From Desulfopila sp. IMCC35008 (lineage in GTDB: Bacteria > Desulfobacterota > Desulfobulbia > Desulfobulbales > Desulfocapsaceae), in NCBI RefSeq assembly GCF_010646885.2, contig NZ_CP050700.1:1619501-1683500 (forward strand): a DNA stretch of 64,000 nt. Direction: 5' to 3'. Position numbers and translations under genes: made by a program. Under the pieces are notes generated by a model. That model was given only the letters and a program-made list of their open reading frames with translations. It was not told the origin of the DNA and made no database searches. Position 1 is the first letter of the stretch; every line of letters starts with the position of its first letter. Below are positions 17,719 through 28,497 of this stretch, piece after piece.

Positions 17719-17815
17719 CAGTTCAGCCGGTGCCGTCTTCGAAAGTGTTTTGGTGGCAGAGATAGTCTCATATTACTTACTGCCACACACCTTGAAAACG
17801 GCACCACCTGAACTG
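17719..17815. repeat. 97-bp imperfect inverted repeat
   Basis: Outer ends CAGTTCAG/CTGAACTG are perfect complements. The arms of about 36-40 bp continue with GGTGCCGT-TTC and end in TGGCAG on each side of a 20-bp centre. The whole would fold as one long hairpin. It lies between the cold-shock promoter region and the 3' end of the lipoprotein gene (stop near 17850) and may serve as that gene's transcript end or be a small mobile hairpin. It does not share words with the 150-bp repeat family. Confidence 0.65.
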
Positions 17816-17849
17816 ATGAAAACCCCGTTTAGCCTCCAGGTAATCAGGA

Positions 17850-18089
17850 TCAGTCGCGTTTGTGTTTTTCAGGGACGGCTGCGAGTTGATCATTGATTAC
17901 TTCACATGTGGCTTTCATTGATTCCCCTCTCCTTCCCTTGAAGGTTACGCTGTCACCCTCTGCCTTTCCTTCACAGGCTGCGATCGCCTCTGGTGGCGGT
18001 CCTTGTTGTCCTCCGCGCCCCCGATCTTCCCTGTTACTGTTGGCGCAGGCTGTAACAACTGATAGCAGGCTGAGTAATGATAATATCAA
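17850..18089 (-). CDS. Small lipoprotein, hypothetical
   Basis: A 79-residue protein with a short signal sequence ending in a lipobox (SVVTAC, Cys15), a Gly/Arg/Gln-rich linker, and a small domain PPPEAIAACEGKAEGDSVTF followed by GRRGESMKATCEV. I recall this two-cysteine domain in many small exported proteins of Proteobacteria; its function is not known. The two cysteines (in AACEG and ATCEV) may form a disulfide in the periplasm. The only start available in frame before the signal is TTG 18089, as an in-frame TAG lies five codons upstream. It appears monocistronic. Confidence 0.7.
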   Translation of the reverse strand: MILSLLSLLSVVTACANSNREDRGRGGQQGPPPEAIAACEGKAEGDSVTFKGRRGESMKATCEVINDQLAAVPEKHKRD

Positions 18090-18633
18090 CCGTTTTGGAG
18101 CCTAATTTCTTGATGAGCTTAGGGGTAAAATGATAATAGATTTTGGTTTGCCAGTAGTGTCTCTATCTGACTGAATATCGGAATAAAATATAACATTTAA
18201 ATTTCTATGTTGCGATGAGTAGTATTACCTGCTCATAAGTACCCTGTTACCGGTACAATTAATACCGGCTCAAATGGAATGAATAAATCAGCATCATTTT
18301 TCCATAAGTACTCGAGATGTATTTCTCCAATTAAAAGTATCTTATCCAGCCTCTCAAGGTACCCGCATTAATGCCTACCACTTGCTGTGCCACATAGCTC
18401 CATTGATTTAGACGCCCTTGGGGTGATAGAATAAGATCAGAAGAGGGAGGGTTGAATCGTTAATGATGCGGTGAAGGGTTTCAATCCAATGTTTGCAGAC
18501 ATCTTCCAAAATATTCACCATACAAACATCCATCTTGCAGTTTACCTCGTGAAATCTGAATACAGGCCTGGAGTGAAAATTACTCCTATTATATTCAGAG
18601 AGATACATAAAGATTTACTGAGGAGATAAAGAA
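18090..18633. other. Intergenic region, no gene seen
   Basis: About 540 bp between the divergent lipoprotein gene and the rubredoxin-like gene. It must contain both promoters. I see no convincing reading frame, RNA gene or repeat. Confidence 0.5.
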
Positions 18634-18879
18634 ATGGATCAGAAAAAGAACGCTATGGAATGTGTACTCTGCGGTTACACGGCTTCAGGAAAATTTGTAG
18701 GGGATATTTGCCCGCAGTGTGGCTTAACCTATTGGAGGTGCAGTAGTTGCAGCTTTATCATCACCTCACCAAACCCACCCGAGATTTGTCCCGAGTGCGG
18801 GCAGGAGTGTGATTTTAAAAATATCACATGCTACACTCCGGATTGCGGCGGGCCGGGCAATATCGACCCGCGGCTGTGA
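18634..18879 (+). CDS. Rubredoxin-like zinc/iron-binding protein
   Basis: An 81-residue cysteine-rich protein with three CxxC pairs and extra cysteines: ECVLCGYTASG, DICPQCG, RCSSCSFIITSP, EICPECGQEC, and a final CYTPDCGG. The CxxCG-YxxxG...CPxCG arrangement resembles rubredoxin and rubrerythrin C-terminal domains, here apparently duplicated. It could bind one or two Fe or Zn ions and take part in electron transfer or oxidative-stress responses; that role is inferred. ATG 18634 follows AGGAGAT at good spacing. It stands alone upstream of the universal stress protein gene, which is on the other strand. Confidence 0.7.
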   Translation: MDQKKNAMECVLCGYTASGKFVGDICPQCGLTYWRCSSCSFIITSPNPPEICPECGQECDFKNITCYTPDCGGPGNIDPRL

Positions 18880-19111
18880 GTATACGTACGTCATTTGGGC
18901 GACAGTCGTGAATCATTTTTTGAAACAGTGACTTATCCATTGCCACGGAGTTTTCCACCTTGTGCAGGCAATATGGAAATCTGCGTGAAGTGCGTTTGGA
19001 TATCTTTGTCCTGACAAAATGACAGCTGAGTAGCTTCGGCTGCATACATCCCAGCAATAGAGTCAGACCGGCATCTTTACTCTGGTTCTGGCCCGCCCAT
19101 GTGATAGAAGT

Positions 19112-19146
19112 ATCGGTAAGGTGTTGGTTGTCAGCACCTTACCGAT
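19112..19146. terminator. Hairpin at the 3' end of the universal stress protein gene
   Basis: A perfect 12-bp inverted repeat (ATCGGTAAGGTG and complement) with an 11-nt loop. One arm overlaps the last codons and stop of the usp gene. There is no clear T-tract on either strand, so it may stabilise the message rather than terminate transcription on its own. Confidence 0.5.
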
Positions 19147-19591
19147 ATGGATTCATCACCAGAACTGGGCAGTGGGCTCGCTTGAGTACCCGGTGAGCGA
19201 CACTGCCAAGCAGGATCTTTGTAAGTCCGCTTTTTCCATGGGTTCCGATAATGATCATATCGGCATTTTGGCCTTCAGCATATGTAAGAATTTTGTCGAC
19301 AGGATCGCCTACGACGACCTTGCCTCGACATGTATCACACTTTCCAGCAGCTTTCTTGATGATCCCATCAAGGACTTCTTCAGCTTTCTTTACATGTGCT
19401 GAATCATAATCTTCATGTTTGAATTGTGCCATTGCCATTGCCCCCATGGGGACAGATGTAACAGATTCAACACAATGGAAAAAAGCTATTTTGCAATTTA
19501 GTTTTTTAGCCATGTCTATGGCAAAGTCTACTAGTTTTTGAGTGTGCTGGTCCAGGTCAACAGGGACAACAATGAGTGCGAGATCTTGCAT
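19139..19591 (-). CDS. Universal stress protein, UspA family
   Basis: A 150-residue single-domain Usp. The N-terminal strand (LALIVVPVDLDQHTQKLVDF) and the ATP-binding signature near the C-terminus are present: IGTHGKSGLTKILLGSVAHR followed by CPVLVM, matching the G-2x-G-9x-G(S/T) pattern of nucleotide-binding Usps. It is a cytoplasmic stress-response protein. ATG 19591 follows a strong AAGGAGGG site. It is divergent from the N-ATPase operon, with about 280 bp between the two starts. Confidence 0.9.
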   Translation of the reverse strand: MQDLALIVVPVDLDQHTQKLVDFAIDMAKKLNCKIAFFHCVESVTSVPMGAMAMAQFKHEDYDSAHVKKAEEVLDGIIKKAAGKCDTCRGKVVVGDPVDKILTYAEGQNADMIIIGTHGKSGLTKILLGSVAHRVLKRAHCPVLVMNPYR

Positions 19592-21682
<2,091 letters not shown>

Positions 21683-21686
<4 letters not shown>

Positions 21687-21955
21687 ATGATCGGCAGCTG
21701 TTAAAAAAGGATGTTGAGCGACAGGTCAAACGAATGAAAAAGGCCGAGAAGGAGAGACCGACTGTGCTCGCCCAAACCATATTTCTTGGGACTCTGGGCC
21801 TGGTGTTCGTCCTCCCTGTCGTAGCAGGGGCTTATCTTGGGCGTTGGCTTGACGGTCTGGTTGAAGGGTATTCGATTCGGTGGACATTAAGCCTGTTGTT
21901 TCTTGGAGTTATTGTTGGCGGGGTTAATGCCTATCTACTTATAAGAGAGAAGTAG
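21683..21955 (+). CDS. atpQ: N-type ATPase accessory subunit AtpQ (AtpI-like)
   Basis: A 90-residue protein with a basic N-terminal helix and two membrane helices (about 32-50 and 62-85), joined by LGRWLDGLVEGYSIRW. This matches AtpQ, the AtpI-like small membrane protein of N-ATPase operons, possibly involved in c-ring assembly or ion delivery. It overlaps atpC by 4 bp and is followed immediately, with no spacer, by the a-subunit gene. The usual neighbour atpR is therefore absent. Confidence 0.8.
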
Positions 21956-22636
21956 ATGAACGATGTCGGTCTGGGTGTTGAAAATATAGCGGTACTGGGA
22001 CCATTGCATATCAGTATCAGCCTGGTGACCAGTATCTGCTTAACTATAATTGTCAGTGCTGTGGGGTGGCTGTTGACCAGAAATCTGAGTCGATCACCAT
22101 CTACCTTGCAGGCGATGGTTGAAGCAATTGTTTCAGTTCTTGAAGAGGCTGTTGCCCAGGTTGCCGGTCATCATACGCAACGTATTATGCCTTTTATTGC
22201 AAGTCTTTGGATATTTTTGGTCTTTGCCAACCTGCTGGGGCTGGTACCGGGACTTGATTCGCCCACACGCGACCTGTCGGTGACCACCGCCCTGGCAATC
22301 ACAGTATTTTTATCGGTACACTGGTTTGGTATCAGGACGCAAGGACTCCGCCGATATCTGGCCCACTACCTGACTCCAAACCCGATCTTGCTGCCGTTTC
22401 ATCTTATAAGTGAGGTCACGCGTACTGTGGCGCTGGCACTACGTCTTTTCGGAAACCTGATGAGCCTGGAAATGGCTGCACTGCTGGTTCTTATGGTGGC
22501 AGGTTTTCTGGTACCAATACCTCTAATGATGCTGCATATCGTTGAAGCGTTGGTACAGGCGTATATATTTGGGATGCTGGCACTTATTTATGTAGCGGGT
22601 GGCATTCAATCACAGGAAGAGCGACAGACAGTATAA
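21956..22636 (+). CDS. atpB: N-type ATPase subunit a
   Basis: A 226-residue hydrophobic subunit with five or six membrane helices. The essential arginine is in ALALRLFGNLMS (Arg163), preceded by LISEVTRTVAL, both signatures of the ion half-channels. It forms the stator channel against the rotating c-ring. Its ATG follows the atpQ TAG with no gap. The short length compared with E. coli subunit a (271 aa) is typical of N-ATPases. Confidence 0.92.
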   Translation: MNDVGLGVENIAVLGPLHISISLVTSICLTIIVSAVGWLLTRNLSRSPSTLQAMVEAIVSVLEEAVAQVAGHHTQRIMPFIASLWIFLVFANLLGLVPGLDSPTRDLSVTTALAITVFLSVHWFGIRTQGLRRYLAHYLTPNPILLPFHLISEVTRTVALALRLFGNLMSLEMAALLVLMVAGFLVPIPLMMLHIVEALVQAYIFGMLALIYVAGGIQSQEERQTV

Positions 22637-22646
22637 GGAGAACAGC

Positions 22647-22916
22647 ATGTCTGACATGAATGTAATTGTACTCGTATCGACACTCGGAGCGATTATCGGC
22701 CTTGCCATCGGAGTGCAGATGCCTGCCCTTGCGATGGGCAAGGCCATTGCCAGCGCGCTTGAGGCCCTGTCTCGTCAGCCGGAAGCTGAAAAAGCAATTA
22801 TGCGTTCGCTGTTCATTGGGCTGGCAATGATCGAATCGCTGGCAATATATGTTCTGGTTGTCGTACTTATTGTGTTGTTCCGAAATCCGCTGCTTGAATA
22901 TCTTATCGGCATGTGA
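22647..22916 (+). CDS. atpE: N-type ATPase subunit c
   Basis: An 89-residue two-helix hairpin. The carboxylate is Glu63 in AMIESLAIY, with Ser64 and Tyr68 in the positions used for Na+ binding in Na+-type c-rings. The loop carries RQPEAE. In helix 1, the position that holds Gln or Glu in Na+-type and two-carboxylate c subunits appears to be Met30 (PALAMGKA), so the ligand set is incomplete by this alignment. ATG 22647 follows AAGGAG. The ring rotates as ions pass subunit a. Confidence 0.9.
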   Translation: MSDMNVIVLVSTLGAIIGLAIGVQMPALAMGKAIASALEALSRQPEAEKAIMRSLFIGLAMIESLAIYVLVVVLIVLFRNPLLEYLIGM

Positions 22917-22930
22917 GCTGGAGAGTTGCT

Positions 22931-23680
22931 TTGGAACTGAACTGGACAACATTTGTGCTGGAAATTGTCAATTTTCTGGTGCTGGTGTGGCTGCTCAAAC
23001 GCTTCTTCTATCAACCTGTGAAGGATATTATCAAACAACGTCAACAGGGCATTGAAGAACAATTGCAGATGGCCGGAAATATGCAGCAGGAAGCTGAGGT
23101 GCTCCGCGAGAAATATGAAAACCGCCTTATCGACTGGGAGGACGAACGTCGGAGTGCGAGAACACAACTGCAGCATGAGATTGAGCAGGAACGACTGCAG
23201 TTGATGGACGGGCTGCAGCAGGAGCTGGATGCTGAAAGAATAAAGAATAAGGTTCTGATGGCACGACAGGCGGAAGAACAGCAGCGGCAAAGTGAAGACA
23301 GGGCTTTGGAAATCGGAGCAAGATTTTCAGCCAAACTGTTGAGTAGTGTTGCCTCCAGGGAAATGCAAAAGAGGTTAGTCGAATTTCTGATGGTTGAGCT
23401 GCAGCAGCTGCCGGTTGATCGTGAAGAAGCGTTGCTGGCCATGACGGAAAATGGAAGGGATATAATAGTTAAGGTATTAAGTGCTTATCCTTTAGATGAA
23501 CAGGAGCAGCAAACTCTGCAAAACTATTTGGACTCGCTCCTGGCGTACTCACTCATGTATGAGTATGCAACTGACCGAACATTGCTTGCCGGGTTACGTA
23601 TAACTGTCGGTCCCTGGGTTATTCACGCCAACCTGTATGATGAACTCAAGACCTTTGCTTCCATCGTCCATGAAAGGTAA
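22931..23680 (+). CDS. atpF: N-type ATPase subunit b (delta-like C-terminus)
   Basis: A 249-residue peripheral-stalk subunit. A single N-terminal membrane helix ([20 protein letters not shown], about 4-23) is followed by a long charged coiled coil to about residue 140 and a C-terminal delta-like region ([28 protein letters not shown]). Such long b subunits take over the role of delta, and no atpH gene is present. TTG 22931 is favoured because GGAGAG lies at correct spacing and the membrane helix starts at once; GTG 22913 overlaps atpE. Confidence 0.88.
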   Translation: MELNWTTFVLEIVNFLVLVWLLKRFFYQPVKDIIKQRQQGIEEQLQMAGNMQQEAEVLREKYENRLIDWEDERRSARTQLQHEIEQERLQLMDGLQQELDAERIKNKVLMARQAEEQQRQSEDRALEIGARFSAKLLSSVASREMQKRLVEFLMVELQQLPVDREEALLAMTENGRDIIVKVLSAYPLDEQEQQTLQNYLDSLLAYSLMYEYATDRTLLAGLRITVGPWVIHANLYDELKTFASIVHER

Positions 23681-25193
23681 ATCTTCTTTTACAAGCATTT
23701 TAGACAAGCAGGAGGCATGGCTCGATACCTATGCCTATAGGATGCGATTTACCGAGCAGGGACAGTTGGTCTCCGTAGGTGACGGTATCGCCTGGGTTTC
23801 CGGACTGCCATCTGCCCGGATGAACGGCTTGGTGGTTTTTGCTGATGGCAGCAGGGCAATGGTATTTGACCTGGCACATAATAAGGTGGGAGCGGTATTG
23901 TTAGACGAGAGTAATACCCTGACGTCAGGGATGCCGGTATTTCTTGCGCATGAACAACTATGCGTGCCTTGCGGTAAGGGGGTGACAGGTCGCGTGGTGG
24001 ATTCGCTGGGGCGACCTCTTGATGGTCAGGGCGATCTGGTTGATATCAGGTATCGGGCTATTGAGCAGAAATCTCCGCCGATAATTGCACGAGATTTTGT
24101 GCAAAAACCTCTCTATAGCGGCATTAAAGCAATCGATACCCTTATTCCAATAGGCAAGGGACAGCGTCAGTTGCTGATTGGAGATGAAGGAGTCGGCCGA
24201 AGCGCCCTGGCTATTGATACTGTTCTCAACCAGCGCGGTGGGTCGGTTAAATGCATCTATGTTCTCGTCGGCCAGAAGCGCTCCACGGTTATCAACACCA
24301 TTAACACGCTTCGCCGGTATGGTGCTCTGGAGTATACAGCTGTCGTGGTGGCTATAGCCAGTTCTTTGCCGGGAATGCAGTATCTGGCACCTTTTTCCGG
24401 TTGCGCCATGGCTGAAGAGTGGATGTACAAGGGGAGTGATACACTGGTAATCTATGATGACCTGAGTACGCACGCCAAAATATATCGCGAGTTGTCGTTG
24501 CTGCTTCGACATCCTCCGGGCCGTGAAGCATATCCCGGAGATATTTTTTCCATCCAGGCACGATTACTTGAGCGATCCACGACTCTGAGCTTAGAGCATG
24601 GTGGCGGCTCAATGACCGCGTTACCTATAGTTGAGACCGAGCAGGGAGAGATCGCAAGTTATATCCCCACCAATCTGATTTCCATAACGGATGGGCAGAT
24701 TTATCTGGATCAGAACCTGTTTGCGTCGGGATTACGTCCAGCTATAGACATAGCCAGATCAGTATCCCGAATCGGAGGACAGGCCCAGCACCCAAAAATC
24801 AAGGCTGAAGCCGGCAAAATGAAACTGGACTATCTGCAATTTCTGGAGTTGGAGGTGTTCACCCGTTTTGGTACCAGACTTGAACCATCAATGGAAAAAG
24901 CAATATATCGGGGGCGGATACTTCGTGAAATCTTAAAACAGGAACAACTGCATCCGCTGCCGATTGAATTTCAGATGGCCTGGCTGGTGGCCTACAATTC
25001 TGGGCTTTTTGATTCTGCAGAGCTCAATGTACTCTCCGGAATTATGCAGCATTTGCAACAGCAGGTGCAATTGAGCGGTTTGCGTCTTGAGGATGATAGA
25101 GAAAAATGGCTTTCACACCTCCGGTCATGGATTACAGTGAAAAGTGAGAGTGAACACGATGAGCAGCTAAATGAGCCGATATCGCAAGGTTGA
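23670..25193 (+). CDS. atpA: N-type ATPase subunit alpha
   Basis: A 507-residue regulatory subunit. The arginine-finger region [14 protein letters not shown] is intact, as are the [15 protein letters not shown] lead-in and GRDAYPGDIF-like [11 protein letters not shown]. The P-loop reads GDEGVGRS (171-178) in place of the usual GDRQTGKT, so the lysine of the non-catalytic nucleotide site is Arg177. ATG 23670 overlaps the end of atpF; an earlier ATG at 23637 is deep in atpF and lacks a ribosome site. It pairs with beta in the hexameric head. Confidence 0.9.
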   Translation: MKGKSSFTSILDKQEAWLDTYAYRMRFTEQGQLVSVGDGIAWVSGLPSARMNGLVVFADGSRAMVFDLAHNKVGAVLLDESNTLTSGMPVFLAHEQLCVPCGKGVTGRVVDSLGRPLDGQGDLVDIRYRAIEQKSPPIIARDFVQKPLYSGIKAIDTLIPIGKGQRQLLIGDEGVGRSALAIDTVLNQRGGSVKCIYVLVGQKRSTVINTINTLRRYGALEYTAVVVAIASSLPGMQYLAPFSGCAMAEEWMYKGSDTLVIYDDLSTHAKIYRELSLLLRHPPGREAYPGDIFSIQARLLERSTTLSLEHGGGSMTALPIVETEQGEIASYIPTNLISITDGQIYLDQNLFASGLRPAIDIARSVSRIGGQAQHPKIKAEAGKMKLDYLQFLELEVFTRFGTRLEPSMEKAIYRGRILREILKQEQLHPLPIEFQMAWLVAYNSGLFDSAELNVLSGIMQHLQQQVQLSGLRLEDDREKWLSHLRSWITVKSESEHDEQLNEPISQG

Positions 25194-26016
25194 ACTGCAT
25201 CTGAGTCAACTGAGGGAACTCCAGTCGATCATCACCTCAATGAAGACTCTCTCACAACTGGAATTGCGTAAACTCTCCCGGTTGACACGGAGCCATAGTG
25301 GTATGGTGGAAGTGCTTGAGCAAACAGTAATCGATTTTCTCACTTATTTCCCAAGGCCGCCAACCGAAAAAGACAATACAATATGGCTTCTTGTAGGCTC
25401 TGAGCGAGGATTATGTGGGGGATTCAATGAGTTGCTGGTTGACCGTTTGTTCCATGAGTGGCCGGAATGTGTTGATAAACAGCAGCGAGTCCTGGCAGTG
25501 GGGCATAAACTTTGTCGTCGCCTCGATGAGATGCTGCCCGGCCATGAAGGTATAGCTGGTGCCTGCGCCAGTGAGGAGATCACGTCTCTTCTGTCACGGG
25601 TGGTACGTGCAGCTAAAAAGCAGCTTATGCACCACAACTCTGTAACACTAAGAGTTCTCTACCATAGTGATGAACATCGTAAGATGATATGTCGGCAATT
25701 ACTGCCGCCTGAAGGTGTTCGTGTATCAACAAAGAGAACTTTTCCTCCTCTCTTATATCTGGATCCTGAGACATTTTTCAGTAAATTCCTGCAGCACTAT
25801 CTTTTCCTGGGGCTGACCCAGTTGATTTCAGATTCTCTAATGGTGGAAAACAGGTACCGCACCCAGCATCTGGGTGGAGCCATACGGCGGCTTGATGAAA
25901 GGCTGACCATTCTGAACTCCCGGGCCAGATCATTGCGTCAGGAAGAGATTACCGAAGAGATAGAGATGATAATTCTGGGTAGTGGTGTTTTTGATTTTCC
26001 GCACAAGCAGGATTAG
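25171..26016 (+). CDS. atpG: N-type ATPase subunit gamma
   Basis: A 281-residue central-stalk subunit. The N-terminal helix [20 protein letters not shown] and the C-terminal helix with [17 protein letters not shown] form the coiled shaft, and [16 protein letters not shown] is the conserved Rossmann-like motif. It overlaps atpA by 23 bp and closes the operon. Divergence from housekeeping gamma subunits is typical of N-ATPases. Confidence 0.9.
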   Translation: MSRYRKVELHLSQLRELQSIITSMKTLSQLELRKLSRLTRSHSGMVEVLEQTVIDFLTYFPRPPTEKDNTIWLLVGSERGLCGGFNELLVDRLFHEWPECVDKQQRVLAVGHKLCRRLDEMLPGHEGIAGACASEEITSLLSRVVRAAKKQLMHHNSVTLRVLYHSDEHRKMICRQLLPPEGVRVSTKRTFPPLLYLDPETFFSKFLQHYLFLGLTQLISDSLMVENRYRTQHLGGAIRRLDERLTILNSRARSLRQEEITEEIEMIILGSGVFDFPHKQD

Positions 26017-26311
26017 CCAGGATTTATCATCAGACAGGGTGGTTTTATGCTCGAAATGCCGGGTAGTTATCATCTTATACCCAGCGGCTTTGGTCGAGAT
26101 CGACGCAACGTTCTTGAATAATTCAAGAGTACAAGCCTGCATTTCCTATTACCTGGACAAAAATGGTATAATAAAAATACTGGGAGCATCTGAACAGAGC
26201 GAGTCGTGGAACGTCTTTACAGATTGATACGGGACCGAGTACCGGAACCCGGAGACCTCCGGCAGAAGTTACCCACGGTTCCGAATCCTACCAACATGGG
26301 GAGGTGTGATT
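26017..26311. other. Intergenic region before the oxidoreductase operon, with a 17-bp dyad
   Basis: About 295 bp with no coding frame. It contains a perfect 17-bp dyad at 26112-26128 (arms TCTTGAAT/ATTCAAGA around one base), which could be an operator for the downstream genes. No terminator for the ATPase operon is evident. GC content rises sharply near 26.2 kb. Confidence 0.5.
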
Positions 26312-27250
26312 ATGTATCGCATTCGTTTTCATGGACGGGGGGGCCAAGGCCTGAAAACTGCCAGCCGCATTCTTGGCCGGGCTTTTTTTCTTGCAGGATA
26401 CGAGGTGCAGGATGCTCCACGCTATGGCGCGGAACGCCGCGGTGCCCCTATCTTCGCCTATGTCCGGGCGGCACGAACAGCGATCAACGAACGGGGCATT
26501 ATCCAGCACCCGGACCTCGTGGTCGTCGCTGACGACAGCCTTATCAGCCTGCCATCGGCAGGAGTGTTGGCAGGAATAACGGATCGGACCATTTTCCTGT
26601 TATACTCAGACACCGACGAAAAGAGCTGGCAGCACAGGCTGAACCTTGAAAACAGATTGCTCACCATCCCCGTTGACAAACAGGCGGCCGATCCGCTGCA
26701 GCGCCGGTACGCCGGGGTGAGCTGCGTGGGTGGAGCGGCCCGGTTGACGGGCATCATTGACCAGGCCACCCTGAAAACAGCGATTGAAGAGGAAATGGCG
26801 GACCGCTCATCTCTTACTATCTCCACCAATATCGATCACGCGGGCGCCAGCTTTTCCCTGCTGGCGAAACATGACATTATTGTAGAGGAAGGCACCCCGT
26901 TTAGGGCCATGGAGTATCAGCCACCAAAATGGCTCGAACTGGTTGCTGAACCGGCAGCGATCAGTGCCCCGGCCATATACGGTGGCGGCACCAGTCACAA
27001 GGTCAAGACCGGGCTCTGGCGAACTATGCGGCCCGTCATTCAATATGACAAATGCCGTCAATGCTGGTGGATCTGTTCCACCTTCTGCCCGGACAGCGCC
27101 ATCTCGGTCACCGAGAACCGCTATACTACGATTGATTACGACCATTGTAAGGGCTGCATGGTCTGTGTGATGCAGTGCCCTTCGCATGCTATTCTTGCCA
27201 TAGCGGAGAAGGACGCGGATAAGGTTACACTACAGGAGGTGCCGTCATGA
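26312..27250 (+). CDS. Pyruvate/2-oxoacid:ferredoxin oxidoreductase, fused gamma-delta subunit
   Basis: A 312-residue fusion. Residues about 1-190 are the gamma (PFOR_EKR-like) domain, starting YRIRFHGRGGQGLKTASRIL with the APRYGAERRGAP motif. The C-terminus (about 240-300) is a ferredoxin-like delta domain with two [4Fe-4S] motifs: CRQCWWICSTFCP and CKGCMVCVMQCP. The first has one extra residue between the second and third Cys (CxxCxxxCxxxCP). It passes electrons from the thiamine site to ferredoxin. ATG 26312 lies seven bases after GGGGAGG. The gene overlaps the alpha subunit by 4 bp, and base composition is richer in GC than in the ATPase genes next door. Confidence 0.88.
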   Translation: MYRIRFHGRGGQGLKTASRILGRAFFLAGYEVQDAPRYGAERRGAPIFAYVRAARTAINERGIIQHPDLVVVADDSLISLPSAGVLAGITDRTIFLLYSDTDEKSWQHRLNLENRLLTIPVDKQAADPLQRRYAGVSCVGGAARLTGIIDQATLKTAIEEEMADRSSLTISTNIDHAGASFSLLAKHDIIVEEGTPFRAMEYQPPKWLELVAEPAAISAPAIYGGGTSHKVKTGLWRTMRPVIQYDKCRQCWWICSTFCPDSAISVTENRYTTIDYDHCKGCMVCVMQCPSHAILAIAEKDADKVTLQEVPS

Positions 27251-28497
27251 AACGAACTCTGTTAACCGGCAATGGTGCGGCGGCCTGGGGTGCGCGGCTT
27301 GCCGCTATCGATTATATTCCGGCCTTTCCCATTACTCCGCAGACCGAAATCCTGGAGACCCTGGCATACTGGATAGACAACGGTGACCTTGACGCCAGGC
27401 TTGTTACGCTCGAATCGGAACATTCCATGATGACCGCGGCAGGGAGCTCCGCAGCAACCGGCGTCCGTACTTTCACCGCCACCTCAAGCCAGGGACTGCT
27501 GCATGGCATGGAGATCATCTATACGGTGGCGGGCTGGCGTGTGCCTTTTGTCATGGCCAACGTTTCCAGAGGGCTTGCCGCGCCACTTACCCTGGAATCA
27601 GACCATAACGACATCATGGCCGCTCGGGATTCCGGCTGTCTGCAGCTGCACTGCGCCACGTGCCAGGAAGTGCTCGACTCAATCCTCATGGCCTACCGGC
27701 TGGCGGAACATCCGGAAATCAGGCTGCCGGTTATTGTCAACCTCGATGGTTTTTACCTCTCCTATACCCGGGAATCGGTGGCCATTCCTGATAGTGAAGC
27801 GAGCCGTGCCTTTGTGGGTGAATTTGACTCCGGATCAATCAATTTCAAGGCCGGTGCACCACTGAGTCATGCCTCGGCCGTGCTTGGCGGCTCCACGTAT
27901 TCCTATTTCCGCTACAGCCAGCACCTGGCTGCACAGCGAGGACTGCAAGTCTACAAAGAGATTGCCGGTGAATTTGCCCGAACCTTTGGCAGGTGTTACG
28001 ATGCTGTTGAAGGATACTGCCACGAAGATGCCGAATATCTCTTTCTTATGATCGGTTCTTTTGCCACCAAGGGGAAAGAAGCGGTGAACAGTTTACGTGA
28101 AGCGGGCTGGAAGATCGGACTCATTCGCCCCCATATGTTGCGTCCGTTTCCCGCTGAGCGGATTTATGCGCTAACCAGGAACAAGAGAGCGATCGCGGTC
28201 ATCGACCAGAACATCTCCATGGGCAAGGGCGGTGTCCTGTACACCGAACTCGCTTCCGCTCTTTATGGGAAACCAGGAGCTCCACCGGTCCTGGCCAGCT
28301 TTATCGGAGGCCTGGGGGGCCGGGATCTGCCGTTTGAGGAGCTCTTTGAAATTGCCAAAACGCTGAGGGACAGCGCGGCCAATGGCGTCACACCACCACC
28401 CCGGCTGCTCTACACCGAAACAGAGATGATGGAGATGCGCAAGCTCCAGGCAATAGCCGGAGTCCGCATTCCTTTTGAGGAGGTGCATCATGACTGA
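27247..28497 (+). CDS. Pyruvate/2-oxoacid:ferredoxin oxidoreductase, alpha subunit
   Basis: A 416-residue subunit. The N-terminal pyrimidine-binding domain carries AFPITPQTEILETLA, VTLESEHSMMTAAGSS and TATSSQGLLHGMEI, all conserved in PorA/VorA. A transketolase-C-like domain follows (about 255-370: KIGLIRPHMLRPFPAERI). With beta it forms the thiamine-diphosphate active site that makes acyl-CoA, CO2 and reduced ferredoxin. The LDGFYLS motif leans to pyruvate or branched 2-oxoacids. It is translationally coupled on both sides. Full length for the family. Confidence 0.9.
   Translation: MKRTLLTGNGAAAWGARLAAIDYIPAFPITPQTEILETLAYWIDNGDLDARLVTLESEHSMMTAAGSSAATGVRTFTATSSQGLLHGMEIIYTVAGWRVPFVMANVSRGLAAPLTLESDHNDIMAARDSGCLQLHCATCQEVLDSILMAYRLAEHPEIRLPVIVNLDGFYLSYTRESVAIPDSEASRAFVGEFDSGSINFKAGAPLSHASAVLGGSTYSYFRYSQHLAAQRGLQVYKEIAGEFARTFGRCYDAVEGYCHEDAEYLFLMIGSFATKGKEAVNSLREAGWKIGLIRPHMLRPFPAERIYALTRNKRAIAVIDQNISMGKGGVLYTELASALYGKPGAPPVLASFIGGLGGRDLPFEELFEIAKTLRDSAANGVTPPPRLLYTETEMMEMRKLQAIAGVRIPFEEVHHD

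Noticed and set aside
24352..24612. Minus-strand short frames within atpA, atpF and the oxidoreductase genes
   Set aside because: All are antisense to conserved catalytic motifs and lack ribosome sites.
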